A stretch of DNA of 50,652 nucleotides from Cyanobium sp. C1_MAG_00004 (lineage in GTDB: Bacteria; Cyanobacteriota; Cyanobacteriia; PCC-6307; Cyanobiaceae): positions 1 through 50,652 of the forward strand of contig JAIXOF010000164.1 in NCBI GenBank assembly GCA_027486935.1, given 5' to 3'. Shown piece after piece: positions 34,384 through 44,288 of this stretch. The translations under genes were made by a program, and so were the position numbers. How positions within the stretch are numbered: position 1 is the stretch's first letter; the number at the start of each line of letters is the position of its first letter. The notes below the pieces were generated by a model. It searched no databases and was not told the origin of the DNA. It worked only from the letters and a program-made list of their open reading frames with translations.

Positions 34384-35868
34384 TCAGCCCCGCCAACGCC
34401 AGCGCAGCACCGCAGCGCCCAGGGTCAGCAGCAGCAGCGGTCCATCACCAAAGCGCACATAGGGGGTCCATTGGTGCAGCAACGGCACGGTGAACAGCCC
34501 CGTACCCGCAGCCCCGGTTGGGAGCGCGGCAGTCACCTGAGCGCGGGGGTTGATCAGCAGGCTGGGACCGGTGTTGGCGGCGCTGACCAGCCAGCGACCG
34601 GTCTCGAGGGCACGCAGCTGGGCCAGGGCCGCAAACTGACGCTGCAACAGGGCCGGGTACGGATCAAGATTGGCGCTGGCCAGGAGCCAGCGGGCACCGT
34701 CCCGCACCGCCGCAGCCAGGGCGCCTCCGTCAGAGAGTTCGTAGCAGATGGCAGCGGCCAGGGGCACCGTAGGACGGCTCAGCAGGCGCGAAGCCGCCCC
34801 CGGCTCGACCCCACCCACGGCCGACAGCCCGCTCCAGCGCGCCAAGCCTGCCAGGGGCACCCACTCGCCCAGGGGCACGAGGCGATGCTTGTCGAGCCAG
34901 CTGGTGGGGACCGCTTGGCCGGGGGCAAACCGCAGCAGGGCACTGCGCTGCTCAAGCAGCTCTGGGCCCTCGTGCCAGCGGAAACCACCGCTGATCAACT
35001 CGATCGGAGCCCCGTCCGGCAAACGTGGTTCGAGGCCCATCGCCCCCTCGGGAAGCACCAACAGGTCCGCACCCTGGCGGCGCCCCTGCTCTAGGGCGTT
35101 GGCCAGCTGCCGTTGCAATGACAGGCGCTGGGGCGGGTCGAATTTGTCGCGGGTGGGGATCGCCGGCTGCAACACCAGCACCTGCTCGGCAACGGGCTCG
35201 GAGACCGGCGCCGCAGCCGGCCAAAGAGGCTGGCGCAACAGCATGAGTGCGCCCAGCCCATGGCTCAGCGCCACCGCCGCCAGCCCCACCGCCGCCCAAT
35301 GGCGTCGGTGGGTGGGCTGCAACAGCAGACGCCACAGCAACCAGCCCAGGACCAGTTGGACTGACGCCAGCAGCCCACTGCCCCCCAGGGCCACCAGCGC
35401 CGCCAGGGGGCGATCGGCCGGCAGGGCTGAGGCCCCCAGACCCAGCCAGAACAGGGGCCCACGGGCCAGCAGGGTTTCGCCCACCCCCCAGAGCAGCGCC
35501 AACAGCAGGGCGGTGGTCCACCGGGACGGATCAAGACGCCGGGCCGCCGCCAACCAACCAGCCACCAGCACACCTCCCAGCCCACTGATCAAGGCCAGCA
35601 GCAGCAGACACAGCGGCAGGCTCAACGGCAGCGGCACGCCGATCCAGTCGAGCGGGTGCAGGCCCAGGAGCCAGCCATGGCTGATGGCCACGGCCGTACA
35701 ACCCCAGACCAGGCCGCTCCAGGGGCGGGAGGCCAGGGACCACAGACCAGCCAGCGCCAACCACAGCAACGGAGGCCAGCCCAGCGGCGGCAGAGCCAGC
35801 GCGGCAAGCAGACCCGTCCCGGCTGACAGAATCACAGCCGACAACCATCCCGAGCGGCCTGAGGCCAT
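34384..35868 (-). CDS. lnt: Apolipoprotein N-acyltransferase
   Basis: With the start at 35868 ([14 protein letters not shown]) the product is 494 residues; an ATG three codons upstream is possible. An N-terminal membrane domain of six to seven helices is followed by the periplasmic nitrilase-like domain. The catalytic triad is seen as VLPEGAMG (Glu), [14 protein letters not shown] (Lys) and [10 protein letters not shown] (Cys). The enzyme adds the third acyl chain to the N-terminal Cys of lipoproteins. Longer open frames upstream run antisense through the FKBP gene and are rejected. Its start codon overlaps that of the divergent FKBP gene by two bases. Confidence 0.93.
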   Translation of the reverse strand: MASGRSGWLSAVILSAGTGLLAALALPPLGWPPLLWLALAGLWSLASRPWSGLVWGCTAVAISHGWLLGLHPLDWIGVPLPLSLPLCLLLLALISGLGGVLVAGWLAAARRLDPSRWTTALLLALLWGVGETLLARGPLFWLGLGASALPADRPLAALVALGGSGLLASVQLVLGWLLWRLLLQPTHRRHWAAVGLAAVALSHGLGALMLLRQPLWPAAAPVSEPVAEQVLVLQPAIPTRDKFDPPQRLSLQRQLANALEQGRRQGADLLVLPEGAMGLEPRLPDGAPIELISGGFRWHEGPELLEQRSALLRFAPGQAVPTSWLDKHRLVPLGEWVPLAGLARWSGLSAVGGVEPGAASRLLSRPTVPLAAAICYELSDGGALAAAVRDGARWLLASANLDPYPALLQRQFAALAQLRALETGRWLVSAANTGPSLLINPRAQVTAALPTGAAGTGLFTVPLLHQWTPYVRFGDGPLLLLTLGAAVLRWRWRG

Positions 35869-36490
35869 GCGCGACATCCTGATCAGCTCTGCTGTCTGTG
35901 TGATCTGCCTGATGGTGGCCCTGGTGAGCCAGCTGGTGGCTCCCACCACAGTGGCAGCTGCCGCCCCGGCCGTCGCCGTTGTGAGCGCCCCCCCAGCGGC
36001 CACAACGGCACGCACCGAAAGCCGCTTCGAGTTGGACCCCGAAGACCCCAACCCCACCCTGTTTGCCATGGCCCCCCAGACCCCCGCTGCTGACGATGCG
36101 AACACCATGGCCCAGGCCGGCGCGCTGGGCGGCGCACTCGACGCCCCCAAGGAGCGCCAGACCCCGAGCGGCCTGCGCATCACCGACCTGGTGATCGGCA
36201 CCGGCACAGAAGCCGTCGCCGGCAAGACCGTGGCGGTCAACTACCGCGGCACCCTGGAGAACGGCAAGGAATTCGACAGCAGCTACGGCCGCGGTCCCTT
36301 CAGCTTTCCCCTGGGCGGCGGCCGGGTGATCAAGGGCTGGGACGAAGGCGTGGCAGGCATGAAGGTCGGCGGCAAGCGCAAGTTGGTGATCCCCCCTGAC
36401 CTGGCCTATGGCGAGCGGGGTGCCGGCGGTGTGATCCCCCCGAACGCGACCCTGGTCTTTGAAGTGGAACTGCTCGAGGTGAAGGGCTGA
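35867..36490 (+). CDS. FKBP-type peptidyl-prolyl cis-trans isomerase, exported
   Basis: The 207-residue product has an N-terminal signal or anchor ([20 protein letters not shown]), an Ala/Pro-rich linker to about residue 95, and a C-terminal FKBP domain (about 100-207: [68 protein letters not shown]). Aromatic and Asp residues of the isomerase pocket are present. It would assist folding in the periplasm or thylakoid lumen. A GAGG lies close to the ATG; starts further in would cut the signal. It is divergent from lnt with overlapping ATGs. Confidence 0.92.
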   Translation: MRDILISSAVCVICLMVALVSQLVAPTTVAAAAPAVAVVSAPPAATTARTESRFELDPEDPNPTLFAMAPQTPAADDANTMAQAGALGGALDAPKERQTPSGLRITDLVIGTGTEAVAGKTVAVNYRGTLENGKEFDSSYGRGPFSFPLGGGRVIKGWDEGVAGMKVGGKRKLVIPPDLAYGERGAGGVIPPNATLVFEVELLEVKG

Positions 36491-36612
36491 GGCGCAAACG
36501 CAAGGGCCGGGTACCACCACCTGGCCCCAGAAATCGAAACCTGTAGCGATCGTTAGGATGCGCCGGCCGTCTGGAACCCCGGCCGGCACCCTCAAGCACC
36601 CGCACCTGTTCC

Positions 36613-37212
36613 ATGGCTCACACGCTGCCCGCGCTGCCTTACGACCTCGACGCGCTCGAGCCCCACATCTCGCGCCAGACGCTCGAGTTCCACCACGGCA
36701 AGCACCACAACGCCTACGTCACCAACCTCAACAACCTGGTGACCGGCAGCGAGCTCGAGAACAAGAGCCTCGAAGACACCATCACCGCCGTGGCCGGTGA
36801 CGCCGGCAAGGCCGGCGTGTTCAACAACGCCGCCCAGGTCTGGAACCACAGCTTCTACTGGCAGTGCATGAAGCCCGGTGGCGGCGGTCAGCCCACCGGC
36901 GCCCTGGCCGACAAGATCAACGCCGACTTCGGCAGCTACGAAGCCTTCGTTGAGCAGTTCAAGGCAGCCGGTGCCACCCAGTTCGGCAGCGGCTGGGCGT
37001 GGCTGGTGCTGGAGAACGGCACCCTCAAAGTCACCAAGACCGGCAACGCCGACCTGCCCCTGGCCCACGGCCAGAAGGCCCTGCTGACCATGGATGTGTG
37101 GGAGCACGCCTACTACCTGGACTACCAGAACCGTCGTCCCGATTACATCACCACCTACCTCGAAAAGCTGGTGAACTGGGACTTCGTGGCCGCCAATCTG
37201 GCTGCTGCCTGA
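36613..37212 (+). CDS. sodB: Iron superoxide dismutase
   Basis: The 199-residue product has the four metal ligands His27 (EFHHGKHH), His79 (VWNHSFYW), Asp161 and His165 ([12 protein letters not shown]). [15 protein letters not shown] and [20 protein letters not shown] mark it as the iron rather than the manganese type. It turns superoxide into oxygen and hydrogen peroxide in the cytosol. Codon use is strongly biased to C-ending codons, in keeping with high expression. An intrinsic terminator lies 70 bases after the stop. Confidence 0.96.
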   Translation: MAHTLPALPYDLDALEPHISRQTLEFHHGKHHNAYVTNLNNLVTGSELENKSLEDTITAVAGDAGKAGVFNNAAQVWNHSFYWQCMKPGGGGQPTGALADKINADFGSYEAFVEQFKAAGATQFGSGWAWLVLENGTLKVTKTGNADLPLAHGQKALLTMDVWEHAYYLDYQNRRPDYITTYLEKLVNWDFVAANLAAA

Positions 37213-37280
37213 ATTAAGGATCAGCCGAATCAGGCCAAAGGGATCAACATCCACTTTGGTCTCTTGTGAAGATCGCGATT

Positions 37281-37308
37281 GCCCTCGGTGTTACCGGGGG
37301 CATTTTTT
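37281..37308 (+). terminator. Intrinsic terminator after sodB
   Basis: GCCCTCGGT and ACCGGGGGC form a 9-bp stem (one T-G pair) with a three-base loop, followed by A and six T residues. Confidence 0.87.
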
Positions 37309-37375
37309 ATGCTTGCGCCAACCCGAACAAGCGCAGCTGCTCGGGTTGAGCAGAGCGGTTGAGAGCTGTCACCTC

Positions 37376-38635
37376 CTATAAGCAAGAGGCGAGAAACGCA
37401 TCAAAGTCCAGGTTGACCTGATCAGCCCCATCGAAAGCGAAGCAAGCCAATAGCCCCGGGAAATGCGACGTTGACTGCAGGGCCTGACTGATGGCCACAC
37501 AATCTCCGGTACGCGCATGTGATTTCGCCAATGCATGGGCACACAGCTCAACGTAGGTTTGCAGGCAGCAGAAATCCATTTTCTCAAGCGCAACCGATCC
37601 CTTCCAGTCCCGAAACTGACGCCAGTAACAATGGCCTCCGTCCCGCAGGAAACCCCAGCCCAAAAAAGGATCACTGGCAGATTGCATGAGCCGCTGACCT
37701 TCGACCACTCGCCTGCCGTGATGCACAGGCACTTGACCAGGGGTCGAGTCCGGCAAGACCAACACCGAAGTGACAGCCTCTTTGACCTGAAGGATCATCA
37801 CATCGCGTGGCCGTTCACCTTGCAGCAAAGCAAGGCAACAACGGCGACCAACAGAGCCAACGCCGACCACCTTGAGGACACGGTGTCGCTCTGCGAATGA
37901 AGCAAGAAGATGCTTCATCTCTGGCCGAAGCGTCTCAAGATAGCCATCGGCGATGGAAGGCATCCATCGATCGTCTGCACAGACTTGTAGATTTGAGACA
38001 GCAGAGCTGAAGCGAAGCCCGCCCTCACCGTCAACACACAGTCGTCGCACAATCTGGCTGACATCGTTGTTCAACGCCTTTGCCGCAACCTTGCTCAAAT
38101 AATCAGCAAAGTGAGCACCATCAAGCTCTCGGATAAACTCAGAGGCTTGAATGCGTGAATACCAGACATCAAGTCGATTCATCGCAGCATATTGAGACAT
38201 GCTTTTTCGATACCGCTTCGCCAACGACTTCACGCAGAGACGCTGCGCGTCGCCATCAAATCCCAACTCTCTTGCAGCCAATACAGCGCTGACACCCAGC
38301 CTTTTCAGATCCCATTCAAACGGACCAGGGGTGGTCTCATCGAAATCATTGATATCAAATAAAAGTGTGCGTTCAGGCGAGGCATAGAAACCGAAATTCA
38401 TCAGGTGCGCATCGCCACACAATTGCACCTGGATTCCTGAATCGACCTGACGGCTCAAATCGTGCGCCATCAGGCCCGCCGATCCCCGAAAAAAGGCAAA
38501 GGGTGAAGCGCTCATCCGGCGGCGCCGCAGTGGCAACAGCTCGATGAGCCTGCCCTTTTCCTGGAGCCTGTTGAACTCAGTGACCTGTTCTCCACGCACG
38601 CAGGCTTGCGTCGACCTGAACACATCAACAAGCAT
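37376..38635 (-). CDS. DUF2252 protein
   Basis: The 419-residue product matches DUF2252: SPFAFFRGSAGLMAHDL, VQLCGDAHLMNFGFYASPE, LLFDINDFDETTPGPFEWDL and later VVGVGSVGRRCCLALLQGE with VVEGQRLMQSASDPFLGW. The GDAHLxNFG and DxNDFDE blocks resemble the catalytic and magnesium loops of aminoglycoside-phosphotransferase-like kinases, so a kinase-type activity is plausible but unproven. It has no signal peptide. G+C is lower than in its neighbours, suggesting a younger arrival. It converges on sodB, with the sodB terminator between. Confidence 0.85.
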   Translation of the reverse strand: MLVDVFRSTQACVRGEQVTEFNRLQEKGRLIELLPLRRRRMSASPFAFFRGSAGLMAHDLSRQVDSGIQVQLCGDAHLMNFGFYASPERTLLFDINDFDETTPGPFEWDLKRLGVSAVLAARELGFDGDAQRLCVKSLAKRYRKSMSQYAAMNRLDVWYSRIQASEFIRELDGAHFADYLSKVAAKALNNDVSQIVRRLCVDGEGGLRFSSAVSNLQVCADDRWMPSIADGYLETLRPEMKHLLASFAERHRVLKVVGVGSVGRRCCLALLQGERPRDVMILQVKEAVTSVLVLPDSTPGQVPVHHGRRVVEGQRLMQSASDPFLGWGFLRDGGHCYWRQFRDWKGSVALEKMDFCCLQTYVELCAHALAKSHARTGDCVAISQALQSTSHFPGLLACFAFDGADQVNLDFDAFLASCL

Positions 38636-38756
38636 GACTACTCACATCAAAGCTGTGAACTGATTGAAATCATCAACAACGCACCGCATGGCTCAAGTTG
38701 CCAGCGCCCTAGCCCCAAAGATCACCATGGACGGCGCTGGCATCGATTAAGGCCGA

Positions 38757-39206
38757 TCAAAAGGGGCCTTCAGAAGGGGGATCCTGAGCAGGATGGACAG
38801 CCTGGCCAAGCAGGGTTGACAGAGCAATCCAGCCAACAACCAGACCAATGGATAGGGTCAACACATGAAGAATCAACGCAAGAGGGGCTAAAGCGGTGGC
38901 TTTTATGAGCGAATCCTGAGCCAACCGCAGAAGGGCAGCCGATGCGAAGGTCAAGCCAGTGGCGATCAACAGGTCTAGGCCCGCCCGCTTCACACGCTTC
39001 AATTCCGCAAATGTCGAAATAGGCGGATTGACACGCGCCCAACTGATGGCAAACGAAGCGAAAGTCAAAAATATAACAAAACCAGCTGTTGGGAAAACTT
39101 CATTTGCATCTCGAAAGTCACGGCATTGAAGCACCACAACAAGGACCACAACAGCAGCAAGGATCACCCTGATCGCCTGTGCAGCCCAGACGCGCACCGC
39201 GTTCAT
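38757..39206 (-). CDS. Small polytopic membrane protein, unknown
   Basis: Starting at MNAVRVWAAQAIRV, the product is 149 residues with four hydrophobic helices (VILAAVVVLVVVLQC; FVIFLTFASFAISWA; LLIATGLTFASAALL; LALILHVLTLSIGLVVGW). Between helices 2 and 3 is a basic loop (ELKRVKRAG). I recognise no family. A start 29 codons upstream is open but would overlap the end of queA. It lies 28 bases downstream of queA on the same strand and 121 bases upstream of the DUF2252 gene. Confidence 0.6.
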   Translation of the reverse strand: MNAVRVWAAQAIRVILAAVVVLVVVLQCRDFRDANEVFPTAGFVIFLTFASFAISWARVNPPISTFAELKRVKRAGLDLLIATGLTFASAALLRLAQDSLIKATALAPLALILHVLTLSIGLVVGWIALSTLLGQAVHPAQDPPSEGPF

Positions 39207-39234
39207 CGACGTTGCAGGAAGAATGCGCTCAATG

Positions 39235-40365
39235 CTAAGGCAAGTGGATCGAAGGGACCACCGCTTCCGGAGCGATCCACATCGCATCGCCATAGGAAAA
39301 GAAGCGGTACTCGCGTGCGATCGCCTCGGTGTAGAGATCCAGCAGCCGCTGCCGGCCGATCAGGGCACTGACCAGCAGCAACAACGAGCTTTTGGGCAAA
39401 TGAAAGTTGGTGAGCAGGCCCTGCACCACCGCAAAGCGGTAACCGGGCTGAATCACCAGGTTCACCGGCCCGGTGTGGGGCGCCAGCTCGCCGTTGTGCA
39501 ACTGCGCCACCGCCTCGAGGCTGCGCACGCTGGTGGTGCCCACGGCGATGACCCGGCCGCCCCGCTCGCGGCAGGCAGCCACGGCCTGCACCAACTGGGG
39601 GCTCACCTCAACCCATTCGCTGTGGAGCTGCAGCTGGCTCAGGTCTTCAGTGTCAACCGGCCTGAAGGTGCCCAAGCCCACATGAAGCGTGGTGCTGGCG
39701 AGCTCCACCCCCCGCGCCCTGATCGCCGCCAGCAGCTCATCGCTCAGGTGCAACCCTGCCGTGGGTGCCGCCACCGAACCCGGCTGGGCGGCATAGCGGG
39801 TCTGGTAACGCTCGTTGTCCGAGGGGTCGTGCGTGTGGATGTAAGGCGGCAGGGGGATGGCGCCATAACGCAGCAGCAGCGGCTCCAAGGACGCCGCATC
39901 GGCGCACTCGGGGGGGAACTGCACAATGCGGCCGCCGGTTTCGGGGTCACTGCCCAGCACCGTGAGCGGCAACGGCGACTGGCCATCGGCATGAACCGTG
40001 ATGATGTCCCCCGGCTTGAGCCGTTTGGCCGGCTTGGCCAGGCACAGCCACTGGCCAGGCGCCAAGGCGTCCTGCCAGGGCTCCAGCACCAGCAGCTCGA
40101 CGGCGCCGCCGGTGGCGCGGCTCGCCTCGAGCCTGGCCCGCAGCACCCGGGTGTCGTTGACGACCAGCAGATCGCCGGGCTGCAACGCGTGTTGCAGGTC
40201 CCAGACGCTCAGGTGGCGGGCATGGGGCGCTGGGCCCACGCCAGCAGGATCAACGGCCAGCAGGCGCGCGCTGTGGCGTGGCTCCACCGGCCGCTGGGCG
40301 ATGCGCTCGGGCGGCAGCGCAAAGTCGTAGCTCGACAGCCGCCGATCGGCTGGATCAGAGGGCAA
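39235..40365 (-). CDS. queA: S-adenosylmethionine:tRNA ribosyltransferase-isomerase
   Basis: The 376-residue enzyme moves the ribosyl part of SAM to preQ1 in tRNA to give epoxyqueuosine. Typical blocks are [20 protein letters not shown] at the N-terminus, [44 protein letters not shown] and [19 protein letters not shown]. Its first eleven bases overlap the end of pdhC (stop at 40355), so the two are translationally coupled. It contains a HIP1 octamer. Confidence 0.96.
   Translation of the reverse strand: MPSDPADRRLSSYDFALPPERIAQRPVEPRHSARLLAVDPAGVGPAPHARHLSVWDLQHALQPGDLLVVNDTRVLRARLEASRATGGAVELLVLEPWQDALAPGQWLCLAKPAKRLKPGDIITVHADGQSPLPLTVLGSDPETGGRIVQFPPECADAASLEPLLLRYGAIPLPPYIHTHDPSDNERYQTRYAAQPGSVAAPTAGLHLSDELLAAIRARGVELASTTLHVGLGTFRPVDTEDLSQLQLHSEWVEVSPQLVQAVAACRERGGRVIAVGTTSVRSLEAVAQLHNGELAPHTGPVNLVIQPGYRFAVVQGLLTNFHLPKSSLLLLVSALIGRQRLLDLYTEAIAREYRFFSYGDAMWIAPEAVVPSIHLP
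39317..39324. repeat. HIP1 octamer
   Basis: GCGATCGC, the highly iterated palindrome of cyanobacterial genomes, lies inside queA. Confidence 0.6.
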
Positions 40366-41734
40366 GGCTCTCGGGGTTGCTCTCGATCAGCTGGGCCAGA
40401 TCCTTGAGGAAGGCCGCCGCATCGGCGCCGTAGATGACCCGGTGGTCACAGGTGAGGTTGACCTGCATCTGGTTGGCGACGCGCATCGAACCGTCCTTGC
40501 CGGCCACCACCGTGGGCCGCGAACCTGCCACCGCCAGGATGGCTCCGGTGCCAGGGGGAAGGATCGCATCGAAGCGATCAACGCCGAACATCCCCAGGTT
40601 GGAGAGGGTGAACGTACCGGTGCTGTATTCGTCAGGCTGCAGCTGCTTGCTGCGGGCCCGGGCCACCAGGTCGGCCCAGTTGCGGGCCATCGCATAGATG
40701 TCGGTCTTGTCGGCGGACGCCAGCACCGGGGTGATCAGGCCGCCATCTTCCATGGCCACCGCCACCGCCACGTTGATGGCTGCGGGATAGACCATGGCGC
40801 TGCCGTCGGCGCTGGTGGCCGCATTGACCTGGGGGTGCCGCGCCAGGGTGACCGCAACCGCCTTGGCCAGCAGAGCGGTCATGGTCACGCCCTTGCTCTT
40901 GACCTGCCTGTAGAACGCGTCGAGCTTGGTGGTGGTGATCGTGTAGCCCACCCGGAAGGTGGGCACCGCCAGGCTGGCCACCATGTTGCGGTTGACCGCG
41001 TTCTGCAGGGTGTTGAAGGGGACGGTCTCGCCCGGGCGGCCAAAGGCACTGCCAGCCGGGGCTGGGGCGGCGCCGTTGCCAGCTGCCGCCGCACCGTTGC
41101 CGCCAGCTGCCACCGCAACCGCAGGGCCAGGGCCCTCAGCCACCCAGGGCACGGTGTTGGGCTGGCCCTTGGCAGCCAGCACGTCGTCGGCCTGGATACG
41201 GCCATGGGGACCGCTGCCACGCAGCGCACCCAGGTCGACACCCAGCTGGCCGGCCAGTTTCTTGGCCCGGGGGCTGGCCACCACGCGTCCGCTGGCACTC
41301 GAGGCCGGAGCCGAGACCGCCACGGAGACTGGGGCAGGGGCGGCAACCGCAGGTGCGGCCACAGCCGGGGCAGGAGCGGGTGCCTGGGCAGCGGCCGCAG
41401 GTGCCGCAGCAGGAGCGGGGGCTGCAGGGGTCGGGGCAGCGGCCGCGGCCGGAGCCTGGGGTGCCTTGGCCTGGGCCTCGGCGATTTCGGCTTCGGTCTC
41501 GACGATCAGGCCGATCGTTTCACCCACCGGTGCGGTGCCGCCGGCGCCGACGATCACCGCTGCCAGGAAACCCTCTTGAAAGGACTCGACATCCATGTCG
41601 GCCTTGTCGGACTCGACCACCAGCACCGACTCGCCCCGGGCGACTCGGTCGCCCGGTTTCTTGAGCCACTCGACGACCTTGCCCTCCGTCATCGTCGACG
41701 AGAGGGCTGGCATGAAGATGTCGTGAGTGGCCAA
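40355..41734 (-). CDS. pdhC: Pyruvate dehydrogenase E2, dihydrolipoyl acetyltransferase
   Basis: The 459-residue subunit carries one lipoyl domain (about 1-80) with the lipoylated Lys in [13 protein letters not shown], an Ala/Pro-rich hinge (about 90-150), an E3/E1-binding domain ([30 protein letters not shown]) and the catalytic acetyltransferase domain. The active-site block reads [17 protein letters not shown], with Tyr where proteobacterial enzymes have Asp; this is, to my knowledge, the normal plastid and cyanobacterial form. It makes acetyl-CoA for fatty-acid synthesis and the TCA pathway. It overlaps queA; lipB, needed for its lipoylation, is 2.5 kb upstream on the same strand. Confidence 0.95.
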   Translation of the reverse strand: MATHDIFMPALSSTMTEGKVVEWLKKPGDRVARGESVLVVESDKADMDVESFQEGFLAAVIVGAGGTAPVGETIGLIVETEAEIAEAQAKAPQAPAAAAAPTPAAPAPAAAPAAAAQAPAPAPAVAAPAVAAPAPVSVAVSAPASSASGRVVASPRAKKLAGQLGVDLGALRGSGPHGRIQADDVLAAKGQPNTVPWVAEGPGPAVAVAAGGNGAAAAGNGAAPAPAGSAFGRPGETVPFNTLQNAVNRNMVASLAVPTFRVGYTITTTKLDAFYRQVKSKGVTMTALLAKAVAVTLARHPQVNAATSADGSAMVYPAAINVAVAVAMEDGGLITPVLASADKTDIYAMARNWADLVARARSKQLQPDEYSTGTFTLSNLGMFGVDRFDAILPPGTGAILAVAGSRPTVVAGKDGSMRVANQMQVNLTCDHRVIYGADAAAFLKDLAQLIESNPESLAL

Positions 41735-41791
41735 CGGAGGACTGCCGCACTGATGGGGCGGATTTTACGCAGGCACTTCTGAGAACCAGGC

Positions 41792-42238
41792 TCAGAGGGC
41801 TCCCTCGATGGCCTCGATCACCCCGTCGCGCACGACGATGGCCATCTGCAGCTTCTCGACCAGGTTGTCGCCGACCTGCACCTGACAGAAGCTTTCCAAC
41901 TGGCCCTGTTCAACGATCTGCTCCATCTCGAGCTCACGCACCTGACGCTGCTGCTCGAGCATCTGGCGCTTCTGCTCTTCGAGCTCGGCCCGCTTGGCCG
42001 CCACCTGCTGCTGGATCGAGGCGACCTGGTCCTGGACACGCGGGTCGAGGGGATTGGCGCTCTGACGGCGGATCTCATCGATCACCTGCTGGCCCTCGAG
42101 CTCCAGCTGGGAGAGCTGGTTGTCACTGGTGGCCAAGGCGGTGCTGAGTTCGCGCTCGGCGTCCTCCTTCCAACGGGGGGTGACCACAGCCCGCACCGTG
42201 ATCGAACGCTTGACCTGGAGGCCTTCGCCAGAACTCAT
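41792..42238 (-). CDS. YlqD-family protein
   Basis: The 148-residue protein opens with a beta segment (VKRSITVRAVVTPRWKED) and continues as a long coiled coil (about 25-110: AAKRAELEEQKRQMLEQQ and similar), ending in QVGDNLVEKLQMAIVVRDG. This matches the YlqD family found in Bacillus and cyanobacteria, whose function is unknown. It lies 57 bases upstream of pdhC and 27 bases downstream of the acyl-CoA/ACP synthetase gene, all on one strand, so a single operon is likely. Confidence 0.85.
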   Translation of the reverse strand: MSSGEGLQVKRSITVRAVVTPRWKEDAERELSTALATSDNQLSQLELEGQQVIDEIRRQSANPLDPRVQDQVASIQQQVAAKRAELEEQKRQMLEQQRQVRELEMEQIVEQGQLESFCQVQVGDNLVEKLQMAIVVRDGVIEAIEGAL

Positions 42239-42265
42239 GACAACGTCAAAACAGCGCTCAGCGTG

Positions 42266-44218
42266 TCAGCGGGCGTAGATCGCGTCAATGGCTGCACGGT
42301 CCCGTGCAGCGATTCGGTCGCGCCGCTGCTTGAGGGTCTGGGTGAGCAGTCCGTTCTCGATCGAGAAGGGCTCCACCAGAGCCACCCCGGCAAGTCGTTC
42401 GTCGGCGCGGGCGCCGGGTCGGTCCTGCAGGCGCCGGTTGAAGCGGCTGGCGAGGGCCTTGAGCAGCGCGGGGGCGTCCAAGGGCAGGCCCTGCTCGGCA
42501 GCAAAGGCCGCCAGGGCTTCGGCCTTGGGCACCACCAGGGCACCCAGGGCCTTGCGGTCCTGACCGACCAGCATCACCTGCTCGACCAGCACACAGGCCA
42601 CCAGGCACTCTTCGAGCGGGCCAGGCTCGATGTTCTCGCCGCTGCTGAGCACAATCGTGTCCTTGGCACGGCCGCTCAGCACCAGCGAACCATCGGCCAG
42701 CAGGCAGCCCAGGTCACCGGTGTCAAACCAGCCCTCAGCGTCGAGCACCTTGGCGGTGGCCTCGGGCTTGCCCAGATAGCCCCCCATCACCTGGGGCCCC
42801 TGGGCCAGCACCAGGCCCCGCTGGCCCACCGCCAGGGTGGTGCGCCGCTCGGGATCGACGATGCGGATGGCGGTACCGGGCAATGGCTGGCCGGAACTGC
42901 CGCGGCGGTTGCACCAGCGGCGGCGGCAGCTCAGCACCGGGCTGGTCTCGGTCAGGCCGTACCCCACTAGAAGCTCAATCCCGATGGCCTCAAAGAACCC
43001 ATCGACATGCATCGCCAGCGCCCCGCCACCGCTGATCGCGGTGCGCAGTCGACCACCCACCAGTTGGCCCCGCACCTTGGGCCAGATCAGACGACAGGCC
43101 AGGGCATGGGCCGGCCAGCGCAGCAACGCCAATGCTGCGGCCGCCAGCCGGGTCACAGACGGTTCGGGCGCCAGGGTCAAGTCGAGCGCCCGCCGGCGGG
43201 CCAGACACCAGGCGCGGCTGTTGGCCAGGGCGGCGCCGATCAGCCGTTGGCGGGCCGCCGGCATCGCCGCAAGGGCATCCTCGAAGCCCGACAGCAGCGC
43301 CTCCCACAGGCGCGGCACGCTGATCAGGTAGTGGGGCCGCACCGCCTGCAGATCGCTGCGCAACTGCTTGAGGGTGGTGTAGGTCTGACGGCAGCCACAG
43401 GACAACAAAAAGTATTCGGCGCTGCGCTCGTAGGCATGCCAGATCGGCAGCACGCTCAGCACCCTGTCGCCGGGGCGCGGGTTGACCGCCACCCCCAGGG
43501 TGCGCAGCTGGTGCAGCAGGTTGGCGTGGCTCAGGGGCACACCCTTGGGCTGGCCCGTGGTGCCCGAGGTGTAGAGGATCGTGGCCAGGTCGGCCTCAGC
43601 CTCCACCGGTGGCTGCAGCTGGCCGGCGGCGCGGGCCTGTTCGCCGCGAGCCAGCAGCTCACCCCAGCTGATCGGCACCGGTTGGCGCCCCGCCGCCGGC
43701 GGGGTCGGTGCGCCCGGTTCATCCTGCAGAACCACCACAAACCGCAGCCGCTGCAGCTGCTCAGCCGGAAGCTCCAGCCGCTGGAGCAGGGCCGCCGTTT
43801 CGACCACCAGGCCCACGGCGCCTGCGTCATCGACGATGTAACGCAGCTCTTCGGCCGGAGCCGCCGAGCCCCGCACCGCATCGGCCGCACCGCATCGCAT
43901 GATCCCCTGGTCGGCCTGCAACCAGCGGGGGCCATTTTCAGCGAACAGGGCCACCACGTCGCCGGCCTCCAGACCCAGGGCCGCAAAACCGGCGGCGGCA
44001 GCGGCGATGCCCGCCTGCAGCTCGCGGTAGCTGAGGTTCTGGGGGGGGTTGGCGTGGGGTGCCTCGAGGGCAGGGGCATCACCATGGCGCTGGGCCAAGC
44101 CATCCCAGAGCTGATCGAGGCGCGTCAGATGGCTCCAGTCGCTGCGCTGGGCCAGGGCCTGCTGGTCCTGGCGGCTGCCACGCCAATGCACCTCGGCTGT
44201 GGTGGTGAGGCGAAGCAT
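42266..44218 (-). CDS. Long-chain acyl-CoA / acyl-ACP synthetase (AMP-forming)
   Basis: From MLRLTTTAEVHWRGS the product is 650 residues. Adenylate-forming motifs are complete: ATILYTSGTTGQPKGVPLSH, ELLVGYGLTETSPVLS, EGWFDTGDLG and GRAKDTIVLSSGENIEP, with a closing Lys region NGLLTQTLKQRRD. In cyanobacteria the single enzyme of this type is usually the acyl-ACP synthetase (Aas) that recycles free fatty acids. The open frame continues 36 codons upstream over the lipB end but without family similarity. The pathway assignment (Aas rather than FadD) is from what is known of cyanobacteria. Confidence 0.9.
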   Translation of the reverse strand: MLRLTTTAEVHWRGSRQDQQALAQRSDWSHLTRLDQLWDGLAQRHGDAPALEAPHANPPQNLSYRELQAGIAAAAAGFAALGLEAGDVVALFAENGPRWLQADQGIMRCGAADAVRGSAAPAEELRYIVDDAGAVGLVVETAALLQRLELPAEQLQRLRFVVVLQDEPGAPTPPAAGRQPVPISWGELLARGEQARAAGQLQPPVEAEADLATILYTSGTTGQPKGVPLSHANLLHQLRTLGVAVNPRPGDRVLSVLPIWHAYERSAEYFLLSCGCRQTYTTLKQLRSDLQAVRPHYLISVPRLWEALLSGFEDALAAMPAARQRLIGAALANSRAWCLARRRALDLTLAPEPSVTRLAAAALALLRWPAHALACRLIWPKVRGQLVGGRLRTAISGGGALAMHVDGFFEAIGIELLVGYGLTETSPVLSCRRRWCNRRGSSGQPLPGTAIRIVDPERRTTLAVGQRGLVLAQGPQVMGGYLGKPEATAKVLDAEGWFDTGDLGCLLADGSLVLSGRAKDTIVLSSGENIEPGPLEECLVACVLVEQVMLVGQDRKALGALVVPKAEALAAFAAEQGLPLDAPALLKALASRFNRRLQDRPGARADERLAGVALVEPFSIENGLLTQTLKQRRDRIAARDRAAIDAIYAR

Positions 44219-44288
44219 CGCGGCAGCCCTGGCAAAAGCAAAGCAATTCTGGCGCTTGTCTGCTGCGGTTCTGGCAAACGGCAGCCCC

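Noticed and set aside
35878-36240. N-terminal extension of the lnt frame
   Set aside because: It runs antisense through the FKBP gene and has no membrane-protein character.
39223-41782. Long + strand open frames opposite queA and pdhC
   Set aside because: They are antisense to two fully recognised enzymes, and their Gly/Arg/His-rich products have no family character.
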